From the NCBI GenBank assembly GCA_910578345.1, contig CAJTRA010000019.1, positions 1 through 60,429 of the forward strand: a stretch of 60,429 bases of DNA. Direction: 5' to 3'. Position 1 is the first letter of the stretch, and each line of letters opens with the position of its first letter. The notes below the pieces were generated by a model. It was given only the letters and a program-made list of their open reading frames with translations, was not told the DNA's origin and did not search any database. A program made the translations under genes and the position numbers. The DNA is from an uncultured Lachnospiraceae bacterium (lineage in GTDB: Bacteria > Bacillota > Clostridia > Lachnospirales > Lachnospiraceae). Of this stretch, positions 51,959 to 59,887 are shown in pieces.

Positions 51959-53341
51959 TCAAAAACCCATGCTCTTTAAATCTTTCACAAGAGAAACGTA
52001 GAACTCCCGGACGTCAAATCCGGGAATGTTCTCCCGGTTTAAGTCGATCATATCACCGTGAGAAATGCCCCGGCCTGAGGGAATCACCGGGCAGATGAAC
52101 TTTGCGCCCCATTTCATGCTGTCTAAGGACACCAGTCCGTCACAGTCGCCGTCGAAGTGCTTTACCAGCGGATAGGATAGATTTAAGGGAAAACGGCCGC
52201 TGACTGCCTGTCTCATCTTGCTGCCGACACTTTGATAATAGACTTGCGGGTCGTCCAGCAGCAGTTTGTTCAGACGGGAGCAGGAGGAAGCAGTCAAGTC
52301 CTGTACGGCTTCCAGGAAATCAGGATCCTTGTCGCCGAACCTCTTAAGGGCGGCGTTGTATTTGGCGGCCACGCTGTGACAGACACTCTCTGGGATTTTT
52401 TCCAGCAGATAGTCTGCGAAGATACAGCCTCTGTGAGGCGTGTTGATGGTGGTCAGGGAGGCCACGAAGGGTGCAGCGCCGCATTCGGAAATGGCGTAGC
52501 GGCTGTCCAGCCCGCCTTTGGAGTGGGCGATGATATTCACCTTCCCACATCCTGTCTCTGTAAGGATCTGCCGGATACGTTCCCTTAGTTCCAGCCCGCA
52601 TTCCGCCACGGAAGCGGCCGACTGCTGACCGCCGTAGAAGAGCGTGGCTCCGTTTCGCTTCAACTCGCCTGGGATCCTCCCCCAATAATTGAAGAAACGG
52701 AAATCACGGAAGAAGACGCCGTGTACGAGAAGCAGCGGATATCGGGTCTGGCATTCCTGATTCTCGGCGCGGATAAGATTTAACAGGTATTTCTCATTCT
52801 CTAACTGCACCTCAGTGCGGGCGATCCCGATGATCCGGCACAGCACATAGAGATGCACGACCGGGATAAAACCGCAGAGGATCCCGATCACGCGCCATCT
52901 GATCCCTAACTGCACGGAAGTCAGATAGACCCGCAGAATGCCGTTCCAGAAGAGAACAAATTCTACCAGAAAGACCGGCAGCAGATACCGCAGCCAAGCC
53001 GAAAGGAAACCAAGGAGATCCCCCGGCGCTTTCGAGGCAGTCAGAAACAACATGACGATACACAGGAGCGACTCCAACACGGTAGTGGTCAGAAAAATCT
53101 GCAAAATCGCAGCGCCGTCCTCCAGGATCTTATGGCGGAGCGTGGAAGTTCTGCTCACGGTGAGCGCCGGGAAGAAGTTGATATACACGATCAGAAAGGA
53201 ACAGATCATTTCCAGAATCCTGCATTCCGCCGGAAAAAGGGAGGCGCTATAGCCGTACTCGTAAAAAAAACGACACACCGCACGGAGATTTAATGCCAGA
53301 AGCAGAATAAAACAGGAGAATAATTTGCCTAGTGTTTTCAT
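51959..53341 (-). CDS. Membrane-anchored lipase/esterase (alpha/beta hydrolase)
   Basis: A protein of 460 residues from ATG 53341. Four hydrophobic segments fill the first 170 residues; a catalytic alpha/beta hydrolase domain follows, with LLVHGVFFRD as the oxyanion strand and the nucleophile Ser in IIAHSKGGLDSRYA, plus a late His in ISHGDMID. It is likely a triacylglycerol lipase or phospholipase-type esterase facing one side of the membrane. The gene converges on the fusion lipoprotein with no spacing. Confidence 0.8.
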   Translation of the reverse strand: MKTLGKLFSCFILLLALNLRAVCRFFYEYGYSASLFPAECRILEMICSFLIVYINFFPALTVSRTSTLRHKILEDGAAILQIFLTTTVLESLLCIVMLFLTASKAPGDLLGFLSAWLRYLLPVFLVEFVLFWNGILRVYLTSVQLGIRWRVIGILCGFIPVVHLYVLCRIIGIARTEVQLENEKYLLNLIRAENQECQTRYPLLLVHGVFFRDFRFFNYWGRIPGELKRNGATLFYGGQQSAASVAECGLELRERIRQILTETGCGKVNIIAHSKGGLDSRYAISECGAAPFVASLTTINTPHRGCIFADYLLEKIPESVCHSVAAKYNAALKRFGDKDPDFLEAVQDLTASSCSRLNKLLLDDPQVYYQSVGSKMRQAVSGRFPLNLSYPLVKHFDGDCDGLVSLDSMKWGAKFICPVIPSGRGISHGDMIDLNRENIPGFDVREFYVSLVKDLKSMGF

Positions 53342-53375
53342 AAGTACCGCGTCCTTTCGATCGTTTTCTCTCATA

Positions 53376-53505
53376 TTGCAAAAAATAACAATATGGTATA
53401 TGATGGTCAGTGCGGAGAATGCCCCGTATTTGGGCATTCTCTGGCGTGAAGCTGTAGATTTACTTAGGCAGCGTATTTCAGATGCCTTAGCAAATCTCTT
53501 CACGC
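53376..53505 (+). promoter_or_regulatory. Promoter and two-hairpin leader of the MATE gene
   Basis: TTGCAA (53376-53381), 17 bp, TATGAT (53399-53404). The transcript would then begin with hairpin 1 (GAGAATGCCC 53415-53424 with GGGCATTCTC 53432-53441) and hairpin 2: GCGTGAAG (53444-53451) with CTTCACGC (53498-53505), enclosing a 15-nt arm (53456-53470) paired at 13 positions with 53483-53497. Both hairpin loops contain CGTATTT. The structure fills the leader up to the ribosome binding site near 53519. Confidence 0.65.
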
Positions 53506-53531
53506 TACTATCATAACCGAGGGACAAGCAT

Positions 53532-54920
53532 ATGGCAATAGAAACGAAGACAACAATGACGCGGGAAGAGCGGATGGCGACCCAGCCCATCGGCAGGCTG
53601 ATGGCGAGTATGACGCTGCCGGCGATCCTGGCGCAGATCATTAATATTTTGTACAGTATCATTGACCGGATCTATATCGGCCACATGGAAGGGGTGGGAG
53701 CGAATGCCCTGACGGGAGTGGGAGTGACCTTCTGTATCACGGTATTTATTTCCGCGTTCTCCGCTTTTATCAGTAATGGGGCTGCGCCGCTTGCGGCGAT
53801 CTGGCTGGGCAAAGGGGACAGGGAACATGCGGAAAAGATTCTCGGCAACAGTGTGAGCTTTCTGCTCATCTGCACGGTGGCGCTGATGGCTTTTTTCTAT
53901 GCGTTCCAACGCCCGCTTCTGTATATGTTTGGAGCCAGTGACGCCACCATAGGGTATGCCATGGACTATCTGTCGATTTATCTGGCAGGGACATTGTTCG
54001 TAGAACTGGCGCTTGGATTGAATGCCTTTATCATCTGTCAGAGTCAGCCGCGGATCGCTATGTTTTCCGTATTGATCGGTGCGATTGCCAATATTATTTT
54101 AGACCCGGTCTTTATTTTCGGTCTTCATATGGGCGTGAAAGGCGCGGCAGTTGCTACAGTGATCTCACAGGGGTTGAGCGCTGCCTGGGTCATGTCCTTT
54201 CTGATGGGGAAAAAGTCTTCTCTGCGGGTTCGCAGAAGCTGCCTGCGTCTTGATGGAAGGATTCTGGGGAGTGTGTTTTCCCTGGGGATATCGCCTTTTA
54301 TCATGAACGCCACGGAAAGCTTTATCAGTATTGTGCTGAATCACGGCCTGCAGGCTTATGGCGGTGATCTTCATGTGGGTTCCCTCACCATTATGCAGAG
54401 TATCATGCAGTTGTTTTCTGCACCGATCAATGGGTTTACGCAGGGAATGACGCCGATCGTCAGCTACAACTACGGCGCGAGGAATTTCGACAGAGTGAAG
54501 CTTTTGTACCGCTGGATGATTGGGATGTGTTTTGGCTTCCGCATGATCTCCACGGCCACGACCATGTTCCTGCCCAGATTTTATGCAGGATTTTTTACGA
54601 ATGAGGCGGATCTGGTGGCGCTTACAGGAGAGGTGATGCCGATCTTCATGGCGGGTATGCTGGTGTTTGGCCTGCAGAATGGCATTCAGCCTACGTTTTT
54701 GGCGCTGGGACAGGCGAAGATCTCTCTCTTTATCGCAGTGCTGCGTAAGATCATCCTGTTGATTCCACTGGCGATCATCCTGCCGCATTTCATGGGAGTG
54801 ATGGGCGTCTATTGGGCGGAACCGATCTCGGACACGATCTCAGCGGCTACGGCGTCGGCGCTCTTTTTATTAAATATCAGAAAAATCCTGTCAGAGGAGT
54901 CGCTGGCAAAAATACAGTGA
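53532..54920 (+). CDS. MATE family exporter
   Basis: A protein of 462 residues with twelve predicted helices and the MATE start PIGRLMASMTLPAILAQIIN, IIDRIYIGHMEG. It is about as distant from the other two MATE proteins in the window as they are from each other. It is divergent from the lipase gene and preceded by the structured leader, suggesting ligand- or translation-controlled expression. Confidence 0.92.
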   Translation: MAIETKTTMTREERMATQPIGRLMASMTLPAILAQIINILYSIIDRIYIGHMEGVGANALTGVGVTFCITVFISAFSAFISNGAAPLAAIWLGKGDREHAEKILGNSVSFLLICTVALMAFFYAFQRPLLYMFGASDATIGYAMDYLSIYLAGTLFVELALGLNAFIICQSQPRIAMFSVLIGAIANIILDPVFIFGLHMGVKGAAVATVISQGLSAAWVMSFLMGKKSSLRVRRSCLRLDGRILGSVFSLGISPFIMNATESFISIVLNHGLQAYGGDLHVGSLTIMQSIMQLFSAPINGFTQGMTPIVSYNYGARNFDRVKLLYRWMIGMCFGFRMISTATTMFLPRFYAGFFTNEADLVALTGEVMPIFMAGMLVFGLQNGIQPTFLALGQAKISLFIAVLRKIILLIPLAIILPHFMGVMGVYWAEPISDTISAATASALFLLNIRKILSEESLAKIQ

Positions 54921-55018
54921 CAGACTGTATAAAAGCTGCAAAGAATGGGAATTCCTGTCTTGACAAAGAAATCATCCTATGATAGTCTACCGTCATGCGA
55001 TACAATAGAACACAAGTT

Positions 55019-55175
55019 AAGAGGGAGTAGTTATCCTGTGTAAGCAACATACCCTGGCGGATGCCATGTTTACACGCTTTCTATCAGGAAACGGCATAGG
55101 GAAGGATCATGACGTTATCCAGCATTCGAAAGAACGAGACTTTTAGCATTGTAAAATGCCGGGAGTCTCTTTTTG
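55019..55175 (+). ncRNA. Riboswitch-like leader with terminator, resembling yybP-ykoY (Mn2+)
   Basis: The segment opens with AAGAGGGAGTAG (55019-55030) and closes with ACGAGACTTTT (55134-55144); AAGAG can pair with CTTTT as a closing stem P1. Both ends resemble the conserved ends of yybP-ykoY RNAs (AAAGGGGAGUAG and CAAGACCUUU in the Lactococcus example). Between them are hairpins such as GTGTAA...TTACAC (55037-55065) and GGAT...ATCC (55114-55130). The 3' P1 strand also forms the 5' side of a terminator, GAGACT (55136-55141) with AGTCTC (55164-55169) plus TTTTT. The conserved central loop of the family was not clearly found, so the class is tentative. Confidence 0.5.
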
Positions 55176-55336
55176 TTTGTCCAATTTGTCAGACATGAGC
55201 AGACAGCAGAGGCAAAACAGAAAGGATCCCGCATACAGCCGGCAGTTCGACGCAGTCGCTTCTGACCGGTATAGCATGAGAATCGCGCAAGAGGATGTGC
55301 CGCAGAGACGGCAGGATGAGAAAGGAGCAGGGTATT

Positions 55337-56296
55337 ATGGAAGTAGTAATTCAGTTGATATTGTTAGCAGTTGGGTTCGTTCTTCTGGTCAAGGGAGCGG
55401 ACTGGTTTGTGGAAGGAGCAAGCGGACTGGCGGAGAAGTTTGGGATTCCGCAGTTAGTGATCGGCCTAACGATCGTGGCGATGGGAACTTCCCTTCCGGA
55501 GGCGGCGGTCAGTGTATCAGCGGCATTGAAGGGAAGCGCCGAGATTACCATAGGGAATATTGTGGGAAGTAACATTATGAATGTTCTTTTGATCCTGGGG
55601 CTTACGTCGGTGATTACCCCGATCGCTGTGCAGAAATCTACGGTGAAATATGAGATTCCTTTCGTCATTGCGGTTTCGGCGCTTTTGATGGGATTAGGAT
55701 TGACGGACAATGTTGTCGGAATGATGGACGGGATTCTTCTCTGGGTGCTGATGATCTGTTATCTGTTGTATCTGCTGCGTATGGCGAAAAAGGGCGCCGA
55801 CCTGCCAGGTGAGGCGGAGGCTTTTGAAAACGAACAGAATGCAAAGGAAAAGATGACGGTCTTTAAAATGCTGGTGTTCATTCTGGCAGGCGGTGCGATG
55901 ATTGTGATCGGATCTGACGTGGCAGTAGATGCCGCTACAAGACTGGCGCATATCTTTGGAATGAGCGAGCGGTTGATCGGTCTGACGATCGTGGCTTTCG
56001 GCACATCCTTGCCGGAGCTTGTAACATCCGTTACGGCGGCGATCAAGGGCAAGGCGGATATTGCAGTGGGTAATATCGTGGGCAGCAATATTTTCAATAT
56101 TCTGTTTGTGGTCGGTACTTCCGCGCTGATCACGCCGGTAGCTTACGTCTCGGCTTTTACGGTGGACAGTATTGCCTGTATCGCATCGGCGGCGCTGTTG
56201 TGGGTGCTCGTGCTGGGAAAACAGAGACTTGGCCGGATCGGCGGGGCCTGTATGTTAGTGGGATATGCGGCGTATTTTGTATACTTGCTTAGATGA
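55337..56296 (+). CDS. CaCA family Na+/Ca2+-type cation exchanger (YrbG-like)
   Basis: A protein of 319 residues with about ten helices. The two inverted alpha repeats are GTSLPEAAVSVSAALKGSAE with GNIVGSNIMN, and GTSLPELVTSVTAAIKGKAD with GNIVGSNIFN, which hold the ion-binding acidic residues. It should export Ca2+ or Mn2+ in exchange for Na+ or H+. ATG 55337 follows AAAGGAG. The upstream leader with Mn2+-riboswitch-like ends fits metal-dependent control. Confidence 0.92.
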   Translation: MEVVIQLILLAVGFVLLVKGADWFVEGASGLAEKFGIPQLVIGLTIVAMGTSLPEAAVSVSAALKGSAEITIGNIVGSNIMNVLLILGLTSVITPIAVQKSTVKYEIPFVIAVSALLMGLGLTDNVVGMMDGILLWVLMICYLLYLLRMAKKGADLPGEAEAFENEQNAKEKMTVFKMLVFILAGGAMIVIGSDVAVDAATRLAHIFGMSERLIGLTIVAFGTSLPELVTSVTAAIKGKADIAVGNIVGSNIFNILFVVGTSALITPVAYVSAFTVDSIACIASAALLWVLVLGKQRLGRIGGACMLVGYAAYFVYLLR

Positions 56297-56316
56297 TAGG
56301 GAGAAATCCTATGAAA

Positions 56317-56413
56317 AAGCTGCTGCAAAACAAAGATCCCATACAAGATACGGGATTGATAGTGCCATGCGCACAGCCGTATTGTGTATGTGGTCGAAGC
56401 TTTGCAGCAGCTT
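56317..56413. repeat. 13-bp inverted repeat between convergent CaCA and degV genes
   Basis: AAGCTGCTGCAAA (56317-56329) and TTTGCAGCAGCTT (56401-56413) are perfectly complementary, 71 nt apart; the interior can form ATCCC/GGGAT. It may act as the CaCA 3' end structure. A short reading frame from ATG 56311 runs through it into antisense degV. Confidence 0.5.
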
Positions 56414-56461
56414 ATTTCTATCTATGTCCGTTGGAGAGATGTGCACAGGATAGCGGCAGGA

Positions 56462-57349
56462 TCAATCGACACGCTCCCTGCCCCAAAAGAACACGGCTAC
56501 CGTGCCGGGGCCTGTATGACTTCCAATGGTAGTTCCTATACTGTTGATCAGTACCTTGCCGTCCAGCTTCGGAAAGCGTTCCTCGATCAAATCGGCAACC
56601 GCCCGCGCATCCTCATAGCAGGCGGAATGTGAAATATAGCATTTGCCGCTGTAATCCCGGCCCTCCTTGATGCACTCTTCCATTTTATCCACGACAGTAT
56701 GAATAACCTTGCGCTTGGTACGGATCTTATAGCGTGGGATTAACTGTCCCAGATGATTCACGTTGAGGAGCGGGCAGATATTTAACATCCCGCCGATGAA
56801 ACCGGAAGCCTTGGAAATGCGGCCTCCTTTAATATAGAAGGTAAGGTCTGTGGAGAAGAACCAGTGATTCAGTTTCAGACGGTTAGACAGCGCCCATTCA
56901 TAGACTTCCTCCAGCCCCAGACCTTCGTCCCGCAGATCGGCAAGCCGGTCCATCAGCAGGCCGTATCCTGAAGAAGCAGCCAGGGAATCTACAATATAAA
57001 TCTGACGGTCCGGGTACTGTTCCAGCAGAGTGTCGCGTGCTACCATGGCAGAATTGATGCTGCCGGAAATGCCGGAAGAAAGACTCAGATGCAGGATATC
57101 CTTGCCCTCTTTCAGAAAAGATTCAAAATAGTGGCTGTATTCTGCTACATTGATCTGAGAGGTTCTGGTATCTGCACCTTCTGTCATAGCGGCGTAGAAT
57201 TGGTCGAAGGGCATTGATCTGCCCAGGTCGTCCAGATACTGTACACCGTTCAACTCATAATGGAAACAGATGTAAGAAATAGATCTTCTGTGAAAATGCT
57301 TCTCAGATAAATCTGCAGTGGAACAGCAGCTAATAATATATTCGCTCAT
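56462..57349 (-). CDS. DegV family fatty-acid-binding protein
   Basis: A protein of 295 residues with the DegV two-domain fold: IISCCSTADLSEKHF at the start, the fatty-acid pocket motif TSQINVAEY, and LHLSLSSGISGSINSAMVAR. DegV/FakB proteins present exogenous fatty acids to the FakA kinase; no fakA is nearby. ATG 57349 has GAGGTAG upstream. Confidence 0.92.
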   Translation of the reverse strand: MSEYIISCCSTADLSEKHFHRRSISYICFHYELNGVQYLDDLGRSMPFDQFYAAMTEGADTRTSQINVAEYSHYFESFLKEGKDILHLSLSSGISGSINSAMVARDTLLEQYPDRQIYIVDSLAASSGYGLLMDRLADLRDEGLGLEEVYEWALSNRLKLNHWFFSTDLTFYIKGGRISKASGFIGGMLNICPLLNVNHLGQLIPRYKIRTKRKVIHTVVDKMEECIKEGRDYSGKCYISHSACYEDARAVADLIEERFPKLDGKVLINSIGTTIGSHTGPGTVAVFFWGRERVD

Positions 57350-57431
57350 AAAACTACCTCTTTCTTTATGAAATCGCTGTAGAATCCGATAGATACGGTT
57401 CATGTTACGTTACCTTTTCAGAACCGTTACC

Positions 57432-57460
57432 AGTATATCACTTTTCAGAAGCAGATTCAA
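57432..57460 (-). promoter_or_regulatory. Promoter of degV
   Basis: On the minus strand TTGAAT (57460-57455), 17 bp, TATACT (57437-57432). Confidence 0.65.
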
Positions 57461-57541
57461 TTATTTTACGGTTGCAGGAAAAGAGTTGGTTTCGGATATT
57501 CCAGAATCGCGCAAATACGCTGAAATTAGGCAAAAAATGTA

Positions 57542-57570
57542 TTGACACACGTGGGAGCGTATACTATAAT
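57542..57570 (+). promoter_or_regulatory. Consensus promoter of the rplM-rpsI operon
   Basis: TTGACA (57542-57547), 17 bp, TATAAT (57565-57570). Confidence 0.9.
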
Positions 57571-57576
57571 AGGCGA

Positions 57577-57734
57577 GTATGAAAGTGTTTGGAAATGCCA
57601 AGCCAAAGCCCCGGTGAAGCATTTTATATATGAGACAACAAGATATACCCTGTTGTTATGAAGTCTATGAGTGTGGCCGGACATCCGCATGACAGACCAG
57701 AAGAACGACGAAGTTTATGATGGAGGAAACAGGA
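57577..57734 (+). ncRNA. rplM leader RNA, possible L13 autoregulatory leader
   Basis: The leader is about 160 nt, much longer than needed for translation. It contains ACAACA pairing with TGTTGT (about 57636-57658) and other short stems. Firmicutes often have an L13-binding leader before rplM; whether this sequence fits that model needs a covariance search. Confidence 0.4.
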
Positions 57735-58163
57735 ATGAAGACTTTTATGGCAAGCCCAGCTACGATCGAGAGAAAATGGTATGTAGTTGACGCGACTGAT
57801 ATGACGCTTGGACGTTTGACATCCGAGATCGCTAAAGTGTTAAGAGGTAAGAATAAACCTATTTTTACACCGCATATGGATACAGGAGATTATGTGATCG
57901 TAATCAACGCGGAGAAGGTGAAAGTGACAGGCAAGAAGCTGGATCAGAAGATTTACTATCATCACTCCGATTATGTAGGTGGTATGAAAGAGACTACCCT
58001 GAAAGAGATGATGCAGAAGCATCCTGAAAGAGTAATTGAGCATGCAGTGAAAGGTATGCTTCCGAAAGGACCTTTGGGAAGACAGATGTATACGAAGCTT
58101 CATGTATATGCAGGCGCGGAACATCCGCACGCAGCACAGAAGCCGGAAACATTGACGTTTTAA
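57735..58163 (+). CDS. rplM: 50S ribosomal protein L13
   Basis: A protein of 142 residues from ATG 57735 behind GGAGG, giving the standard start MKTFMASPATIERKWYVVDA. HMDTGDYVIVINAEKVKVTG and KGMLPKGPLGRQMYTKLHVY are conserved L13 blocks. It binds early in 50S assembly and is co-transcribed with rpsI. Confidence 0.98.
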   Translation: MKTFMASPATIERKWYVVDATDMTLGRLTSEIAKVLRGKNKPIFTPHMDTGDYVIVINAEKVKVTGKKLDQKIYYHHSDYVGGMKETTLKEMMQKHPERVIEHAVKGMLPKGPLGRQMYTKLHVYAGAEHPHAAQKPETLTF

Positions 58164-58192
58164 TTCACAGGGACTGAAAGGAGATAATAATA

Positions 58193-58591
58193 ATGGCGAA
58201 AGCAGCAGCAAAATATTATGGAACTGGTAGAAGAAAGAAATCGATTGCCAGAGTATATTTAGTACCGGGTAAGGGTGAGATTACGATCAACAAGAGAACG
58301 ATCGATGATTATTTCGGATTAGAGACACTGAAAGTTATCGTTCGTCAGCCGCTTGTTGCAACAGATACAGTAGATAAGTTCGACGCAATCATTACGGTAA
58401 AGGGCGGCGGCTATACAGGCCAGGCAGGTGCGATCAGACACGGTATGGCAAGAGCGCTGCTTCAGGCAGATGCGGATTACAGACAGACCTTGAAGAAAGC
58501 GGGATATCTGACAAGAGATCCTCGTATGAAGGAGAGAAAGAAGTACGGTCTCAAAGCAGCGAGACGTGCACCGCAGTTCTCGAAGAGATAG
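58193..58591 (+). CDS. rpsI: 30S ribosomal protein S9
   Basis: A protein of 132 residues, complete, with YGTGRRKKSIARVYLVPGKG near the start and the basic C-terminal tail ARRAPQFSKR that reaches the ribosomal P site. A GAAAGGAG site lies before ATG 58193. Its 3' end is imperfectly copied at 59591-59611. Confidence 0.98.
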   Translation: MAKAAAKYYGTGRRKKSIARVYLVPGKGEITINKRTIDDYFGLETLKVIVRQPLVATDTVDKFDAIITVKGGGYTGQAGAIRHGMARALLQADADYRQTLKKAGYLTRDPRMKERKKYGLKAARRAPQFSKR

Positions 58592-58603
58592 GCAAACGGA
58601 ATA
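58583..58603. repeat. Direct repeat, left copy, at the rpsI 3' end
   Basis: AAGAGATAGGCAAACGGAAT plus one A, overlapping the rpsI stop codon, matches 59591-59611 in 19 of 21 positions. The two copies bracket the zeta-like gene pair. Confidence 0.65.
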
Positions 58604-58622
58604 CAAGGCATCAAGAATTTTT

Positions 58623-58651
58623 ACTCCGCAGGTTCTTCCTGCGGAGTTTTT
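58623..58651 (+). terminator. Terminator of the rplM-rpsI operon
   Basis: ACTCCGCAGG (58623-58632) pairs perfectly with CCTGCGGAGT (58638-58647), then TTTTT. Confidence 0.95.
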
Positions 58652-58659
58652 CTGGTCTA

Positions 58660-58688
58660 TTAACATTTCAGGTTATTTGGGTTATAAT
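58660..58688 (+). promoter_or_regulatory. Promoter of the zeta-like pair
   Basis: TTAACA (58660-58665), 17 bp, TATAAT (58683-58688). Confidence 0.8.
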
Positions 58689-58729
58689 ATATTTCAAGCT
58701 TATATAGATTTCTTAATGGAGGTGCTGTT

Positions 58730-58909
58730 ATGTGTGATGTGAAAAAGTACGAAAAAATCTATGAAGATATAAAAATGCTTCAACCGGAAGACACTTTACA
58801 GCTTGTATTGGAAGCGGAAACAGAAGAGCAAAGGAGCTTTTATGAAATGGTGGGTAATTTTCTTCTGCAAAAGAAACAGCGACAGGTAATAGAAAGGAAT
58901 CTCTTTTAG
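58730..58909 (+). CDS. Small protein paired with zeta-like kinase, candidate antitoxin
   Basis: A 59-residue acidic, helix-forming protein (MCDVKKYEKIYEDIKMLQPE, later EEQRSFYEMVGNFLLQKKQR). ATG 58730 has GGAGGTG upstream. Its TAG shares the G with the GTG start of the kinase, so the two are translationally coupled, as toxin-antitoxin pairs are. It does not resemble epsilon antitoxin in any motif I recognise, and no DNA-binding motif is seen. Confidence 0.65.
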   Translation: MCDVKKYEKIYEDIKMLQPEDTLQLVLEAETEEQRSFYEMVGNFLLQKKQRQVIERNLF

Positions 58910-59475
58910 TGAAAAAATATATTTTAGTAGCAGGTGTTAATGGGGCGGGTAAATCGACGTTGTACCAATCATTACAAAGCCTGCAGAGTATGCCAAGAGT
59001 GAATACGGATGAAATATTGAGAGAGTTTGGCGATTGGAGAGATATGGCTGACGTTATGACTGCCGGAAAAATTGCAGTAAAGAAAATTGCCAGGTTTTTT
59101 GATGAAGACATTACTTTTAATCAGGAGACTACATTGTGTGGAAAGTCAATAATAAATAATATAACAAAAGCAAAGAATAGAGGATATTTTATCGAACTAC
59201 ATTATATCGGGGTTGAGAGTGCAGATATTGCAAAAGAAAGAGTAGCTGCACGTATAAAACAAGGTGGTCATGGCATTGCAGAGCAGGATATAGAAAGAAG
59301 ATATATTGAGACCTTTGATAATTTGAAAACTGTTTTGCCGGAATGTGGTTTGGCGGCATTTTATGATAATACCATAGAGTTTCGCAGATTTGCAATTTAT
59401 AAGCATGGAAAGCCGATAAGAGTTTCACAAGAGATACCGCTTTGGTATGAAAAATTTATAGAAAATGTAAAATAG
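58909..59475 (+). CDS. Zeta toxin-like P-loop kinase
   Basis: A protein of 188 residues from GTG 58909. Walker A is GVNGAGKST (9-17), followed by VNTDEI, NQETTLCGKS as the substrate-binding block, and RIKQGGHGIAEQDIERRY near residue 125, typical of zeta-like AAA proteins. Zeta toxins phosphorylate UDP-N-acetylglucosamine and block wall synthesis. The codon use is AT-rich (many ATA and AGA), unlike the ribosomal genes beside it, which suggests acquisition by transfer. Confidence 0.8.
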   Translation: MKKYILVAGVNGAGKSTLYQSLQSLQSMPRVNTDEILREFGDWRDMADVMTAGKIAVKKIARFFDEDITFNQETTLCGKSIINNITKAKNRGYFIELHYIGVESADIAKERVAARIKQGGHGIAEQDIERRYIETFDNLKTVLPECGLAAFYDNTIEFRRFAIYKHGKPIRVSQEIPLWYEKFIENVK

Positions 59476-59590
59476 AGAGCGGTAATTTATATAATGAAAA
59501 GGTGTGAGATATTACAAAATAGTACGGGTAAGTGACAGGTAACTAACAAATTGTCTGAAAATTCCGCGATTTGGGCATTCGAAATTATCC

Positions 59591-59611
59591 AAGAGATAGG
59601 CGAACGAAATA
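59591..59611. repeat. Direct repeat, right copy, of the rpsI 3' end
   Basis: AAGAGATAGGCGAACGAAAT plus one A, 19 of 21 positions identical to the rpsI end at 58583. The sequence before the shared part does not encode S9. Confidence 0.65.
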
Positions 59612-59627
59612 TCAAATATAGATTTTC

Positions 59628-59659
59628 ATCCCCAAAGCATATGTGTTTTGGGGATTTTG
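59628..59659 (+). terminator. Terminator of the zeta-like pair
   Basis: ATCCCCAAA (59628-59636) pairs with TTTGGGGAT (59647-59655), then TTTTG. Confidence 0.85.
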
Positions 59660-59717
59660 TCTGCATTTTGTATAAAATGTTAGTAGATATTTATTGGAAA
59701 ATGAGTACAATATAAGT

Positions 59718-59872
59718 AAGAAGTTCGGTTGAACCTCTTATTATTCTGCCGGAACTGCATATCGGCATTAATAGAAAAGGTGCAGATACAAATATTTTTT
59801 GCTACCCAGCGAGCGACTAATAAATGGCTGGGATACAAATTTTGTGCCTCACTGTTTAGTGGGGCACTTTTG
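59718..59872 (+). ncRNA. Type III antitoxin RNA, two pseudoknot repeats (CptI-like)
   Basis: Two imperfect 47-nt repeats each fold as an H-type pseudoknot. Repeat 1: stem 1 GCCG (59748-59751) with CGGC (59763-59766), and stem 2 CTGCA (59755-59759) with TGCAG (59781-59785). Repeat 2: stem 1 GCT (59801-59803) with AGC (59812-59814), and stem 2 CCCAGC (59805-59810) with GCTGGG (59827-59832). Each is followed by ATACAAAT. The paired bases differ between repeats yet still pair. A terminator, GTGCCTCAC (59844-59852) with GTGGGGCAC (59859-59867) plus TTTT, precedes the toxin gene. A -10-like TACAAT lies at 59706-59711. Confidence 0.75.
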
Positions 59873-59887
59873 TACATAGGAGACAAT

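Noticed and set aside
54960..55006. TTGACA at 54960 as the -35 of the exchanger promoter
   Set aside because: No good -10 lies 17 bp away (TAGTCT is poor), and the TACAAT at 55001 lacks a good -35, so no single promoter could be assigned.
59729..59887. Longer reading frame for the toxin starting at ATG 59729
   Set aside because: It would run through the antitoxin repeats and the terminator, and it lacks a ribosome binding site; TTG 59888 has AGGAGA and gives the family N-terminus.
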